64,000 nucleotides of DNA. Source: Schaalia odontolytica (GTDB taxonomy: Bacteria; Actinomycetota; Actinomycetes; Actinomycetales; Actinomycetaceae). Below the pieces are notes generated by a model, which saw nothing but the letters and a program-made list of their open reading frames with translations, did not search any database and was not told where the DNA came from. The DNA is taken from NCBI RefSeq assembly GCF_009730335.1, contig NZ_CP046315.1, forward strand, positions 620,001 to 684,000. Direction: 5' to 3'. The first letter of the stretch is position 1. The number at the start of each line of letters is the position of its first letter. A program made the translations under genes and the position numbers. Positions 44,053-52,989 of the stretch are shown here, piece by piece.

Positions 44053-47000
44053 GTGGTTCCTAGTATCTTTTCGCGCCGTTCCGCCCCTGAGCCCGAGGCC
44101 CCCGAGGCTTCGTCCACCTCGACGCACCCGACCACCCTCGTCGGCTCTGCGCGCGAGAAGTGGCGCTCACGTCTCGACCAGGACATCGCCGCAGACTCCA
44201 CGTCTCTGCCGACGCTGTCCCTGTCCGGCGCGCACCCCGGAGGCCTCGCCCAGCTCTACACGGAACACCCCGTACGCCTGAGCCTCCTCATCCGCGAACC
44301 CATCGCCCTGGGCCGCGCCCTCGAGCGCGCCCGGTCCATCATCGCACGCTCCGAGCAGCGTGCCTCCGCGCACGGCACAGGCCCCATCCACCTGGGAATC
44401 GGCACGGCCTCGTGGCGCAACGGAACCGACGCCGTCACCGTCCCCGCCCTGCTGCGCCCCGTGCGCCTCGTGCGTCGCGACGACGACGTGCTCATCGCGC
44501 TCGGACGCGGCGGCCTGCTCGCTCCCGAACTGGCCGAGGCACTGCGCAGCCACGGCCTCGACGTGGACGGGGACACGATCCTCGCCCAGGCCAGCGGAGC
44601 CCACGGGTTCTCCTCCTCCCAGGCGATGGCCGCCCTGCGCGATGCCTGCGCCGCCCTGCCCCGCTTCGAGGTCCGCGACGACCTCGTCATTGGCCTGTTC
44701 TGCCACCCGGCCGGCGCCCTCGCCGCCAGCCTGGCCGAGGACGTGACAGCCCTCGAGGACTCTCAGGTGATCCGCGCGCTCGCGGGCGACCAGGACGCGC
44801 GCAACGACCTGCGCTCCGAGGCTCCGGTCCCCAACCCCGCCGACCGTGACCCGTGGGCAGAAAAGGGCGTCGGCGACCTGATTCCCTCCCAGCAGGACGC
44901 GGTCGAGGCCGCCTCCGGCGGTCGAAGTGTCTTCATCGACATCCCCGCGCACAGCGACGACGCCTCCGTCGTCGCGGCCATCCTCGCGGACGCGGCCGCC
45001 ACTGGTCGGTCGGTCCTGCACGTGTCGACCTCCCCGTCACGTTCGATCGCCGCCTACACGCGCCTGGCCGATCTGGGCCTCGCCGACATCGTCGCCAACA
45101 TCGATGGCTATTCCGACGCGCGTAAGACCCTCGCCGCGCGCGTGAGCGCCGCAATGGAGGACACCTCGCCCGTCGTTGACCAGGCAAGCGTTGACGAGAT
45201 GCGTGCCCGCCTGCGTCAGGTGCGCGGCCAATTGGCCTCGTACGTGGCCGAGCTCCACCAGCCCTACGGCCGCTTCGGCGTGTGTGCGGCCGACGCGCTG
45301 CGTGCTCTCACGGACCTAACGAGCGGCGAGAATGCGCCCACGACCCGCGTGCGTCTGGACGAAAAGACCCTCTACGAGATTGCGGTCGATCAGGGTGAGA
45401 GCGCCCGCGCCCTACTGCGTGAGGCCCTGGCGTCTGGGACCCTCAAGGGCTCCGCCTCCTCCGCGTGGGGCAACGCCGTCCTGACCTCCGACGAACAGGC
45501 CTCCGACGTGCTGCTGCGCGTCGACCGCCTCTCCAAGACCCTGCCCGAGCTGCGCGTGCGCATCGCGACCGTCGCCGGCGAGGCCGGCATCAAGCCCGCC
45601 GGCACGCTCGCCCAGTGGGACCGCCAGCTCGCCATGTTCGACGGCATCGCCGACCTCCTCGACGTATTCCTGCCCCGCGTGTTCGAACGCAGCGCCGCCG
45701 ATATGGTGATCGCAACCGCGCCCAAGCAGTGGCGCAAGGACCACGATATTTCGATGGGCCGCTCCGAGCGCAACCGCCTCGTCAAGCAGGCCCAGGACCT
45801 CGTGCGCCCGGGCGTGCACGTTCCCGACCTGCACCGTGCCCTCATTCGCGTCCAGGAGCGCCGCGACGCGTGGTGCGCGGTCTGCGGCGACGACTCGTGG
45901 CCCATCCTCCCCGCGAAGATCGGCGAGATTTCGGCCCTGACGGATGCCGTGCGTGATGACCTTGACGCCATCGCCCCCGTGTTCGCGGCGGAGGAGCCGG
46001 ACCTGGTGGGCACCCACCTGCAGCGCCTGACGACCCTCATCGAACGCTGGGCCGGCGACACGTCCGCCGCTCGCGAGGTGCCCGCGCGCCTTCAGATGCG
46101 TGAGCGCCTGGCCGCTCACGGCCTCGACAAGCTCGCCCAGGACCTCGCCGATCGCGAGGTCGAAGACGCCGCGATCGATACCGAGCTCGATCTTGCGTGG
46201 TGGGCCTCGCTGCTGCGCGCCATGCTCGCCTCCCAGCCCGCGCTCGGCGGGGTGGACCCTGCCTCCCTCGAGGACCTGGCGCGTGAGGGGTGCGAGCTTG
46301 ATGAGGCTCAAGTGGCTTCGCTCATCCCGCAGGCCATCACGGGCGTGCGCCGAATCCGCACGAACGCCCTGGCGGCCCGACCCAGCCAGTACGAGGAGCT
46401 GCACGACCTGCTCGCCGACGGAACGGCTCCCTCCGACCTGGACCTGCTCACGTCGTACCCGCTCGTGCGCCACCTGCTGCCCGTCCTCATGACGGTGCCC
46501 GCGATGGTTCCGGCCCTTGCGCCGACGGGACGTACCGTCGACGTCGTTGTCCTGGACGGCGCTGACGGCCTGCCGCTCGCCGAGCTGGCACCCATCATCG
46601 CGCGTGGCCACCAGCTGGTTGTGATCGACGATCTGACCGGCGCCTCGGAAAGCGGCGCGACCCGCGAGCTGGCGGGCGTCCTGCCGGTCGTGCGCGTCGA
46701 GCCCGGTCCGCGCCGCCTCAACGATCAAGTCGCCCTGCTGCTCGCCCGCTACGGCTACGAGCACGCCGGTATCCCCGTCCCGTGGACCGCCGCGAACGCG
46801 CCCGTGTCCGCCCGCTGGGTGGAGGCGACGGGCATGCCCGCGCCCGGTGCGCACGCGATCGAATCGACCGCCGCCGAGGTGCGCGCAGTTGTCGACGCCG
46901 TCATCGAACACGCGGTCGAGGCCCCGGAGCGTTCCCTCGCGGTCGTCGCCCTGTCCGAGCGGCACACGCAGCGTATCCGCGAGGCCCTGGAGAGCGTGAA

Positions 47001-48261
47001 GGCCGACGAGCCCGGCCTGGCCTCGTTCTTCGATCCCGCGACCCCGGAACCCTTCGTTGTCGTCGGCCCCGATCAGGTGGCTGGCTTGACCCGCGAATCG
47101 CTCATCCTGTCCGTTGGGTTCGCGAAGACCCCGCACGGGCGGGTCATTCACGACTTCGGCGTCCTGTCGAGCGAGGAGGGCGCGGATGCGCTCGCCGAGG
47201 TCCTGCGCGTCGTGCGCGGCGACCTGACGCTTGTCTCCGCCCTGCACAGCGCGGAGATTGACCGTGACCGCCTGGGCCACGAGGGCTCGCGTATGCTCGT
47301 CGACCTCCTGGAGATTGCTGAAGGCCACGCGGGCGAGGGCATGGACGCCTGGCCCGTCCTGGCCGGTGAACCGGATCGCCTGCTCGTCGACCTTGCCGAG
47401 CGCCTGTACTCGCGCGGCCTCGAGGTTGTCGCGAACGTCGGTATCCCCGGCGGCATGCGGATCCCGCTCGCGATCGGTCACCCGGAGTCTCCGGGGCGCC
47501 TGCTCCTCGCGGTGCTCACGGATGACGAGGAGTACCTGGCGGAACCCAGCCAGCGCGTGCGCGACCGCGCCCGTCCCCGCTGGCTCGAAGCCCAGGGCTG
47601 GGCGGTCTACACCGCCCTGTCGATGCCGCTGTTTATCGACCCCGACAAGGAGGCATCGCTCGTCGTCGATGCCCTCCTGGATGCGCTTGAGAAGCTGCGC
47701 GCCACCGACGACGAGCCCGTCGTCGAGGTCCCCGAACGCATCGCCGATGACGAGGCCGCGGACGAGCGCGTCGAAGAGCGCGCGGAAGAGGCTTCCTCCG
47801 GTGACGGTGACGAGGGGGCGGACGAGGCTGAGGACTCCTCGGACGCCTCGGCCCCGCGCATGCCGATGCTGGACGACGGCCTCGACGAGGAATCCAAGCG
47901 CCGCAAGAAGGCCGACGAGGACACCACCGGCATGCTGCTGGCGATCAAGCGCAAGGAGCGCGCCTCCGAGGAGAACCGTGGGCCTCGCCCCGCGATCGCC
48001 AAGGGCCTGCCGCTGGCCGCCTACTCCGACGACCAGCTCGACGAGATGGCCGCCTGGGTGCGTTCCGACGGCGTCGAGCGCACCGACCTGGAGACCGCCG
48101 AAGAGCTGCGCGAGGCCCTGGGTATCACCCGACGCGGCTTCCAGTCCGACGCGGTCCTAGGCAACGTCGTGCGCCGCACGAAGCCCGCGGCCAGCGCGCA
48201 GGAATCTGACGAGGCTTCGGCCTCCGATGACGCGCAGCTGGAGGACTCCTCCGATGAGTGA
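44053..48261 (+). CDS. Giant SF1 helicase-like protein with degenerate ATPase and nuclease motifs
   Basis: This 1402-residue cytoplasmic protein has the outline of DUF4011-type SF1 helicase/nucleases. The position of motif Q/I is readable (LIPSQQDAVEAASGGRSVFIDI, about 278–299), but the Walker A loop is replaced by PAHSDDAS. The Walker B region is VVVLDGADGLPLAELAP (about 830), with DGAD in place of DEA. The motif V block ILSVGFAKTPHGRVIHDFG is intact, yet the following VTRAR-type arginine motif is LRVVRGD. A C-terminal fold like the RE-like nuclease (GMRIPLAIGHPESPGRLLLAVL…RWLEAQGWAVY, about 1135–1190) lacks its acidic centre. It is followed by an acidic low-complexity region and a short tail domain. 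It seems ATPase-dead, possibly a scaffold. A small gene overlaps its end. Confidence 0.62.
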   Translation: MVPSIFSRRSAPEPEAPEASSTSTHPTTLVGSAREKWRSRLDQDIAADSTSLPTLSLSGAHPGGLAQLYTEHPVRLSLLIREPIALGRALERARSIIARSEQRASAHGTGPIHLGIGTASWRNGTDAVTVPALLRPVRLVRRDDDVLIALGRGGLLAPELAEALRSHGLDVDGDTILAQASGAHGFSSSQAMAALRDACAALPRFEVRDDLVIGLFCHPAGALAASLAEDVTALEDSQVIRALAGDQDARNDLRSEAPVPNPADRDPWAEKGVGDLIPSQQDAVEAASGGRSVFIDIPAHSDDASVVAAILADAAATGRSVLHVSTSPSRSIAAYTRLADLGLADIVANIDGYSDARKTLAARVSAAMEDTSPVVDQASVDEMRARLRQVRGQLASYVAELHQPYGRFGVCAADALRALTDLTSGENAPTTRVRLDEKTLYEIAVDQGESARALLREALASGTLKGSASSAWGNAVLTSDEQASDVLLRVDRLSKTLPELRVRIATVAGEAGIKPAGTLAQWDRQLAMFDGIADLLDVFLPRVFERSAADMVIATAPKQWRKDHDISMGRSERNRLVKQAQDLVRPGVHVPDLHRALIRVQERRDAWCAVCGDDSWPILPAKIGEISALTDAVRDDLDAIAPVFAAEEPDLVGTHLQRLTTLIERWAGDTSAAREVPARLQMRERLAAHGLDKLAQDLADREVEDAAIDTELDLAWWASLLRAMLASQPALGGVDPASLEDLAREGCELDEAQVASLIPQAITGVRRIRTNALAARPSQYEELHDLLADGTAPSDLDLLTSYPLVRHLLPVLMTVPAMVPALAPTGRTVDVVVLDGADGLPLAELAPIIARGHQLVVIDDLTGASESGATRELAGVLPVVRVEPGPRRLNDQVALLLARYGYEHAGIPVPWTAANAPVSARWVEATGMPAPGAHAIESTAAEVRAVVDAVIEHAVEAPERSLAVVALSERHTQRIREALESVKADEPGLASFFDPATPEPFVVVGPDQVAGLTRESLILSVGFAKTPHGRVIHDFGVLSSEEGADALAEVLRVVRGDLTLVSALHSAEIDRDRLGHEGSRMLVDLLEIAEGHAGEGMDAWPVLAGEPDRLLVDLAERLYSRGLEVVANVGIPGGMRIPLAIGHPESPGRLLLAVLTDDEEYLAEPSQRVRDRARPRWLEAQGWAVYTALSMPLFIDPDKEASLVVDALLDALEKLRATDDEPVVEVPERIADDEAADERVEERAEEASSGDGDEGADEAEDSSDASAPRMPMLDDGLDEESKRRKKADEDTTGMLLAIKRKERASEENRGPRPAIAKGLPLAAYSDDQLDEMAAWVRSDGVERTDLETAEELREALGITRRGFQSDAVLGNVVRRTKPAASAQESDEASASDDAQLEDSSDE

Positions 48262-48475
48262 GACGACGCCGCGTAAGCGTCGCCGCGTCGCCCGCTACGT
48301 GTCCGACGTAGACCGCCGCCTTATCGAGGAGGGCCTGCCGCCCTCCTGGGAGGATCGCGTGCGCCCCGAGGACACGCGCCCCGGTTCCATGGCTGATGCC
48401 CCCGACCGGGGCGACGGCGCCAACGACGCGCAGCTGCTTGAGAACGTCCCGCCGCACGCGCAGGTGCGGGCGTAG
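48254..48475 (+). CDS. Small basic/acidic protein coupled to the helicase-like gene
   Basis: This 73-residue protein starts with ATG 48254, eight bases inside the end of the large gene, and must be co-translated with it. The sequence has a basic N-terminus (PRKRRRVARYVSDVDRRLIEEGLPPSWEDRVRPEDTRPG) and an acidic, disordered end. No domain is recognised. The coupling suggests that it partners the large protein. Confidence 0.6.
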   Translation: MSETTPRKRRRVARYVSDVDRRLIEEGLPPSWEDRVRPEDTRPGSMADAPDRGDGANDAQLLENVPPHAQVRA

Positions 48476-48540
48476 GGGGTTGGTGCGTGAGCGCGAGTGT
48501 TCTTCGCTGGAGCGGCGCTCTCGTGTTGTGCTGATACAAA

Positions 48541-48577
48541 AAGGCGGGGCCGATGCGACAAGCATCGGCCCCGCCTT
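48541..48577. terminator. Bidirectional terminator before mscL
   Basis: A perfect 16-bp stem (48541–48556 with 48562–48577) that begins AA and ends TT, between convergent genes. Confidence 0.9.
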
Positions 48578-48604
48578 CGTCCCTCACGAGGAGGGATCAG
48601 ATGC

Positions 48605-49018
48605 TCAGTGGCGCGGCGTGCCCTGGGCGAGGGCGTCGCGGATCTCGGTGAGGAGCTTAACCTCGTCGCTCTCTTCCTTGTTGGCCTCGGCCTCGGCCTC
48701 ATCGGCGGCGGCCTGCTTCTTCATGCGCTCGTTGAGGGCGTTCATCGGGACGATGATGCACAGGTAGAGCGCGATGGCCATGAGCAGGAAGTTGATGACC
48801 GCGGAGATCAGGACGCCGAACTTCACGTCGGTGCCGTTGAGGGTGAGGATGAAGGCGTCCGAGAAGTCGGGCTTGCCGATGACTGCGGCGATGAGGGGGT
48901 TGATGATGCCGTCGACGAGGGCGTCGACGATGTTCTTGAAGGCGGCACCGATGATGACACCGACGGCGAGCTCGACGACGTTACCGCGAGAGATGAATTC
49001 CTTGAATCCCTGGATCAT
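48605..49018 (-). CDS. mscL: Large-conductance mechanosensitive channel
   Basis: This is a 137-residue membrane channel that opens on membrane tension to release solutes in hypo-osmotic shock. The N-terminal amphipathic helix MIQGFKEFISRGNVVELAVGVIIGAAF with the pore-lining TM1 glycines and the second helix (LISAVINFLLMAIALYLCII) define the family; the charged cytoplasmic bundle follows. GGAGA precedes the ATG at 49018; longer starts encode no family sequence. Confidence 0.95.
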   Translation of the reverse strand: MIQGFKEFISRGNVVELAVGVIIGAAFKNIVDALVDGIINPLIAAVIGKPDFSDAFILTLNGTDVKFGVLISAVINFLLMAIALYLCIIVPMNALNERMKKQAAADEAEAEANKEESDEVKLLTEIRDALAQGTPRH

Positions 49019-49304
49019 GTTGTCTCCTGTGAGAGCGGCCGGGTGAGCCGGCAAGTCTGAACTGCCGAAAGTCTCGGCGTGGCGGCTTTGTGCCGCCGGG
49101 GAGCGCGCTCCCTGCTGGCGCTCCTTCACAGCCCCTCACCCTAGTGTGGACTAAGGTCGCACGACAGTGCTTAGGAGGTAATCTTCATCGCATTTTTGTA
49201 ATTCGGTCAGTGAGGTGCGGATTTAGGCCGAAAAGTCCGCTGTGAGAGGTATGTGACAAACGGGTGCTGGCGTTGTGCTTAACAGGAAAAACCCCGAAAA
49301 AGGC
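49019..49304. other. Intergenic region between mscL and the 5-FTHF cyclo-ligase gene
   Basis: No gene is seen. A 14-bp palindrome GGGAGCGCGCTCCC lies at 49099–49112. An AT-richer stretch at 49190–49300 contains GCGGA…TCCGC, a possible end hairpin of the cyclo-ligase transcript. Confidence 0.4.
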
Positions 49305-49949
49305 TTATCGGAGGTTTACTGCGATCGTCCGTGTCGGCGTCACAATTCCGTCGACGGGAACGTCGTGAGGCTCCGCAGGAATTATCTCGGCCTCCAGTAC
49401 CTCATCGTCGAAAATCACCGCAACGACCGGGGTGCCGGGGGAGCGGTGCGTGAGCGCGCGGTCGTACCAGCCTCCTCCCTGGCCGAGGCGAGTCCCGTCC
49501 GCGGACGCAGCGAGCCCCGGAATGACGATCAGATCGGCCTCCTTGAGCGACTCCGCGCCCAGCACCTCACCGCTCGGCTGAGCGGGTGGTCGCCCGAGCG
49601 TCACCAACGCCTGGCCCGGCTCCCACAGTCCCCAGCGCGGTGCGCCGAGGGGAGCCCCGGCCTCGTCGAGGAGGACCGGGAGGAGCGCACGTTCAAACAG
49701 CCCGAGCGCAAGGGACATGTCGGGTTCGAGGGGGGTGGGGACGAACAGTGCGGGCAGGGTGACTGCGCCCATCGACGAGGCTAGGGTGCGAATCTGGTGA
49801 GCGAGCCCTTCCGCTTCGGCGCGGTCGCGCACCGGGATCGGGGACTGGTTGAATTCTGTGGCTAACGGGGCCTCGACCGTGGACGTGCCCGCGCGCCGGG
49901 CGCGGCGCCTGCTACGCACCTCCGCGCGGAGAGTTGTTTTTGTGTCCAT
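49305..49949 (-). CDS. 5-formyltetrahydrofolate cyclo-ligase
   Basis: This 214-residue enzyme converts 5-formyl-THF to methenyl-THF with ATP, salvaging folinate in one-carbon metabolism. The C-terminal family motif is clear: LIVIPGLAASADGTRLGQGGGWYDRAL, with the ATP-loop GQGGGWYDR and DGTRLG. The N-terminal basic region KTTLRAEVRSRRRARR holds the conserved Lys/Arg. GAGGGAG lies upstream of ATG 49949. It is divergent from galU with only 40 bases between the starts, so their promoters must overlap, an actinobacterial arrangement. Confidence 0.92.
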   Translation of the reverse strand: MDTKTTLRAEVRSRRRARRAGTSTVEAPLATEFNQSPIPVRDRAEAEGLAHQIRTLASSMGAVTLPALFVPTPLEPDMSLALGLFERALLPVLLDEAGAPLGAPRWGLWEPGQALVTLGRPPAQPSGEVLGAESLKEADLIVIPGLAASADGTRLGQGGGWYDRALTHRSPGTPVVAVIFDDEVLEAEIIPAEPHDVPVDGIVTPTRTIAVNLR

Positions 49950-49989
49950 CGTCTCCCTCTCGGGCGTTTTCTTCGCTACTCTGTGAAGT

Positions 49990-50913
49990 ATGTCAGATAA
50001 AAACCAGCCAGTAGTGCACGCTGTCGTTCCCTCGGCCGGTCGCGGAACCCGCTTCCTGCCTATCACGAAGTCCGTGCCCAAGGAAATGTTGCCCGTCGTC
50101 GACCGTCCCTCGATCGAGTACATCGTGCGCGAGGCCACGGATGCCGGCATCGAAGACATCCTCTTCGTGACCCGCGCCGGCAAGCAGTCGATCGAAGACT
50201 ACTTCGACGCCGAACCCGGCCTCGAGGCCGACCTGGAGAAGGCCGGCAAGGAGAAGGCCCTCGAATACGTCAACGAGTACAAGAAGTACGCGCGCGTCCA
50301 CTCCGTGCGCCAGGGCCACCCCCTCGGGCTCGGTCACGCGATCCTGCAGGCCAAGTCCCACGTGGGCGACGCCCCCTGCGCGGTCCTGCTGCCCGACGAT
50401 CTCATGGAGCCCGGATCGCAGCTGCTGCGCAAGATGATCCAGGTGCGAGGCGCCCTGGGCGGCACCGTCGTCGCCCTGCTGAAGGTCACCCCTGAGCAGG
50501 CCACCGCCTACGCGTCGACCGCCGTCGAGGTCCTGCCGATTCCCGAGGGCGTCGACCTCGAAGAAGGCCAGCTCATGCGCATCACCGACGTCACCGAGAA
50601 GCCCCCGCTCGAAGAGGTCAAGTCCGAGTACGCGGTCGTCGGTCGCTACCTGCTCGACCCGGCCGTGTTCACGGCCCTCGAGAATATCGAACCGGGCGCC
50701 GGTGGTGAGTATCAGCTCACAGATGGGTACGCGCGCATGATCGACCTCCCCGAAGAAGAGGGTGGAGGGTTGTACGGTGTAGTCATCGACGAGCGACGCT
50801 TCGACACCGGGGACAAACTCGGCTACCTCGAAGCTAACGTCACGCTCGCCCTTGAGGACCCGGCGCTTGGAGCGGAACTCAAGGAGTTCCTGCGCTCCAA
50901 GCTCGAGGACTAA
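49990..50913 (+). CDS. galU: UTP–glucose-1-phosphate uridylyltransferase
   Basis: This is a 307-residue nucleotidyltransferase making UDP-glucose for wall glycans and glycosylation. The N-terminal signature VVPSAGRGTRFLPITKSVPKEMLPVVDRPSIEYIVREA is unmistakable, and the active-site stretch AVLLPDDLM and GEYQLTDGYARM follow. It starts the cluster galU–glp–rimJ–sepX/glpR-like, with five bases to the glp start, indicating one operon. Confidence 0.96.
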   Translation: MSDKNQPVVHAVVPSAGRGTRFLPITKSVPKEMLPVVDRPSIEYIVREATDAGIEDILFVTRAGKQSIEDYFDAEPGLEADLEKAGKEKALEYVNEYKKYARVHSVRQGHPLGLGHAILQAKSHVGDAPCAVLLPDDLMEPGSQLLRKMIQVRGALGGTVVALLKVTPEQATAYASTAVEVLPIPEGVDLEEGQLMRITDVTEKPPLEEVKSEYAVVGRYLLDPAVFTALENIEPGAGGEYQLTDGYARMIDLPEEEGGGLYGVVIDERRFDTGDKLGYLEANVTLALEDPALGAELKEFLRSKLED

Positions 50914-50918
50914 CAACT

Positions 50919-52145
50919 ATGCGAAGCGTTGCCGACTTCTACCAGGACTGCATGGCCGTTGCCCACGCGCTGCCGCCGCTTGACGTTCAGCTCGCTGACG
51001 CGGTCAGCTGCGTGCTCGCAGAGGACGTGCAGGCCCCCTTCAACCTCCCGGTCGCCGACCTGTCGGCGTGCGACGGATACGCCGTTCGCATCCGTGACTG
51101 TGAGGGAGCCACCCTGGAGTCGCCGGTGACGCTTCCCGTCACCGAGGAGATCCGCGCTGGCGCCGTCGACCCGGCGGCCCTCGTGCCCGGCACCGCGATC
51201 CGCATCGCGTCCGGCGCGCCCATGCCCTCCGGCGCCGAGGCCGTGGTCTCCCTCGAGTTCACGGATCACGGCATCGCCCAGGTCGCCCTGCGTACCGCCC
51301 CCGCCAATGGGGAGAACATTCGCCGCCGCGCGGAGGATGTTGCGCAGGGCGACACGGTCCTGCGTTCGGGTACTCGTATCGGTGCCCGCCAGATGGCGCT
51401 CCTCGCCGGCGTGGGCCGCGACCGCGTGCTGGTCCACCCGCGCCCGCGCGTCGTCATCATTTCGATCGGTGACGAGATCGTCGAGCCCGGCGGCGAGGCC
51501 CGCCCCGGCACCGTCTTCGACGCGAACGGTCACGCCCTGTCGACGGCGGTCGCTGACGCCGGTGCACAGACCTTCCGTGTCGCCGCCGTCCCGGACGAGC
51601 GTGCTCGCCTGCGCGAGACCATCGAAGATCAGCTGGTCCGCGCGGACCTGATCCTGACGACCGGTGGCATCTCCTACGGCAGCGGCGACACCGTCCGTGA
51701 GGTCCTCGGTGCGCTCGGAACGGTCCGCTTCGACAACGTCGCCGCCTGGCCCGGCCACATCATGGGTGTGGGTACCGTCGGCGCCGAGGACGGCCAGCCC
51801 GGCACGCCCATCGTCTGCCTTCCCGGCGACCCCGTCTCCGCCCAGGTCTGCTTCGAGGTGTTCGTCCGCCCCGCGCTGCGCCACATGCAGGGCTGGACCG
51901 CCGTCAACCGCCCCGTCGTGCGCGCCGCCATCGACCGCTCCTGGTACTCTCCGCGAGGCCGCCGCGAGTTCGTGCGCGTGCGCCTCACCGGCTCCCCCCG
52001 CTCCGGCTACAACGCTGCCGTCATGGGCACCCCGGCCTCGCTGTTGCTGTCCGCGCTCGCGGATTCCAACGCTCTCGCGGTCGTCCCCGAGGACGTGACG
52101 ACGGTGCGCGCGGGTGACCGCCTGCAGTGCCTGGTTCTCGAATGA
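50919..52145 (+). CDS. glp: Gephyrin/MoeA-like molybdotransferase-fold protein (Glp)
   Basis: This is a 408-residue MoeA-family protein. Visible are ACDGYAVR, IRIASGAPMPSGAEAVVSLE, ISIGDEIVEPGGEARPGTVFDANG, LTTGGISYGSGD and the CLPGDPVSAQVCFEVFVRP block of the active-site domain. Classical MoeA inserts molybdenum into molybdopterin, but no other cofactor gene is here. In corynebacteria the gene at this locus (Glp) acts in cell division together with a membrane receptor, GlpR. The galU–glp–rimJ–membrane-protein order seen here matches that locus, so the divisome role is favoured by context. Overlaps rimJ by four bases. Confidence 0.85.
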   Translation: MRSVADFYQDCMAVAHALPPLDVQLADAVSCVLAEDVQAPFNLPVADLSACDGYAVRIRDCEGATLESPVTLPVTEEIRAGAVDPAALVPGTAIRIASGAPMPSGAEAVVSLEFTDHGIAQVALRTAPANGENIRRRAEDVAQGDTVLRSGTRIGARQMALLAGVGRDRVLVHPRPRVVIISIGDEIVEPGGEARPGTVFDANGHALSTAVADAGAQTFRVAAVPDERARLRETIEDQLVRADLILTTGGISYGSGDTVREVLGALGTVRFDNVAAWPGHIMGVGTVGAEDGQPGTPIVCLPGDPVSAQVCFEVFVRPALRHMQGWTAVNRPVVRAAIDRSWYSPRGRREFVRVRLTGSPRSGYNAAVMGTPASLLLSALADSNALAVVPEDVTTVRAGDRLQCLVLE

Positions 52146-52840
52146 GGCATCTGTTCCGTCGCTCCCCGCGCGTGTGGGGCCGCGACATTGAGATGCTCAC
52201 GCTGCGCGTGGCCGACCCGGTCGGCCGCGACTTCCTGCGCAGTGGCACCGAGCTGAATCCGCGCCCGCACGAGCTTGTCGTGCGCCCCGTGCACGGCGAG
52301 GAGCATCGCACGCTCGACGCCGTGCGCCGCACCGACGGGCACTGGCTGCGCCCGTGGGAGGCGACCCTGCCCCCGGACACGCTCGAACACATTCCGACGT
52401 TTTCGCAGTACATGCGTCGCGCTGATCGAGACCATCGCGAGGGGACAGGCCTGATCTTCGGCGTCCAGATCGATGGGCGTTTCGTCGGCCAGTTCTCCAT
52501 CTCCAACGTGCACTGGGGTGCGATGTCGACGGGCATGCTTGGCTACTGGATCGTCTCCGAATGGTCGGGGCGAGGTCTGGGATCCCTGGTAGCGGCGCTC
52601 GTTCTCGACCTCGTCGTCGGCGAGTTGGGGCTGCATCGCGTCGAGGTGTGCGTGCGTCCCGAGAATGAGCGTTCCCTGGGCGTGTGCCGAGGCCTCGGCC
52701 TCGTGGAGGAAGGGCTGCGTCCGCGCTTTATGCACATCGGTGGGCAGTGGGCGGACCATATCGCGTTCTTTATTGATGCTGAGTCCCTGCCTGAGGGTGG
52801 CCTCGTGCGACGTCGGTGGGGGAGTTCGGCGATCGACTGA
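52142..52840 (+). CDS. rimJ: RimJ/RimL-type GNAT N-acetyltransferase
   Basis: This is a 232-residue acetyltransferase of the ribosomal-protein/peptide N-terminal type. The GNAT core is present: LIFGVQIDGRFVGQFSIS (strands 2–4), the acetyl-CoA loop VSEWSGRGLGSLVAALVLDLVV, and HRVEVCVRPENERSLGVCRGLGLVEEGLRPR, typical of RimJ. ATG 52142 overlaps the glp stop codon, so it is coupled to that gene. The target is unknown. Confidence 0.88.
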   Translation: MRHLFRRSPRVWGRDIEMLTLRVADPVGRDFLRSGTELNPRPHELVVRPVHGEEHRTLDAVRRTDGHWLRPWEATLPPDTLEHIPTFSQYMRRADRDHREGTGLIFGVQIDGRFVGQFSISNVHWGAMSTGMLGYWIVSEWSGRGLGSLVAALVLDLVVGELGLHRVEVCVRPENERSLGVCRGLGLVEEGLRPRFMHIGGQWADHIAFFIDAESLPEGGLVRRRWGSSAID

Positions 52841-52989
52841 GTCAGAGGCTTTCTTTGCTTGCTGAACGGTGCATGTGGGGCAAATGTTACAGGTGTGACA
52901 CCTGTGGTTACTTCTCTTTTTACCGAGAGGTTTGAGAGCCCGACACGCGCCCATCGCACAAAGCGCAGCGTCACAAACGCCCGTACTTT

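Noticed and set aside
45412-47481. Open frame of 689 codons opposite the helicase-like gene
   Set aside because: Compositional shadow; the plus-strand frame has the helicase-like motifs and is coupled to the next gene.
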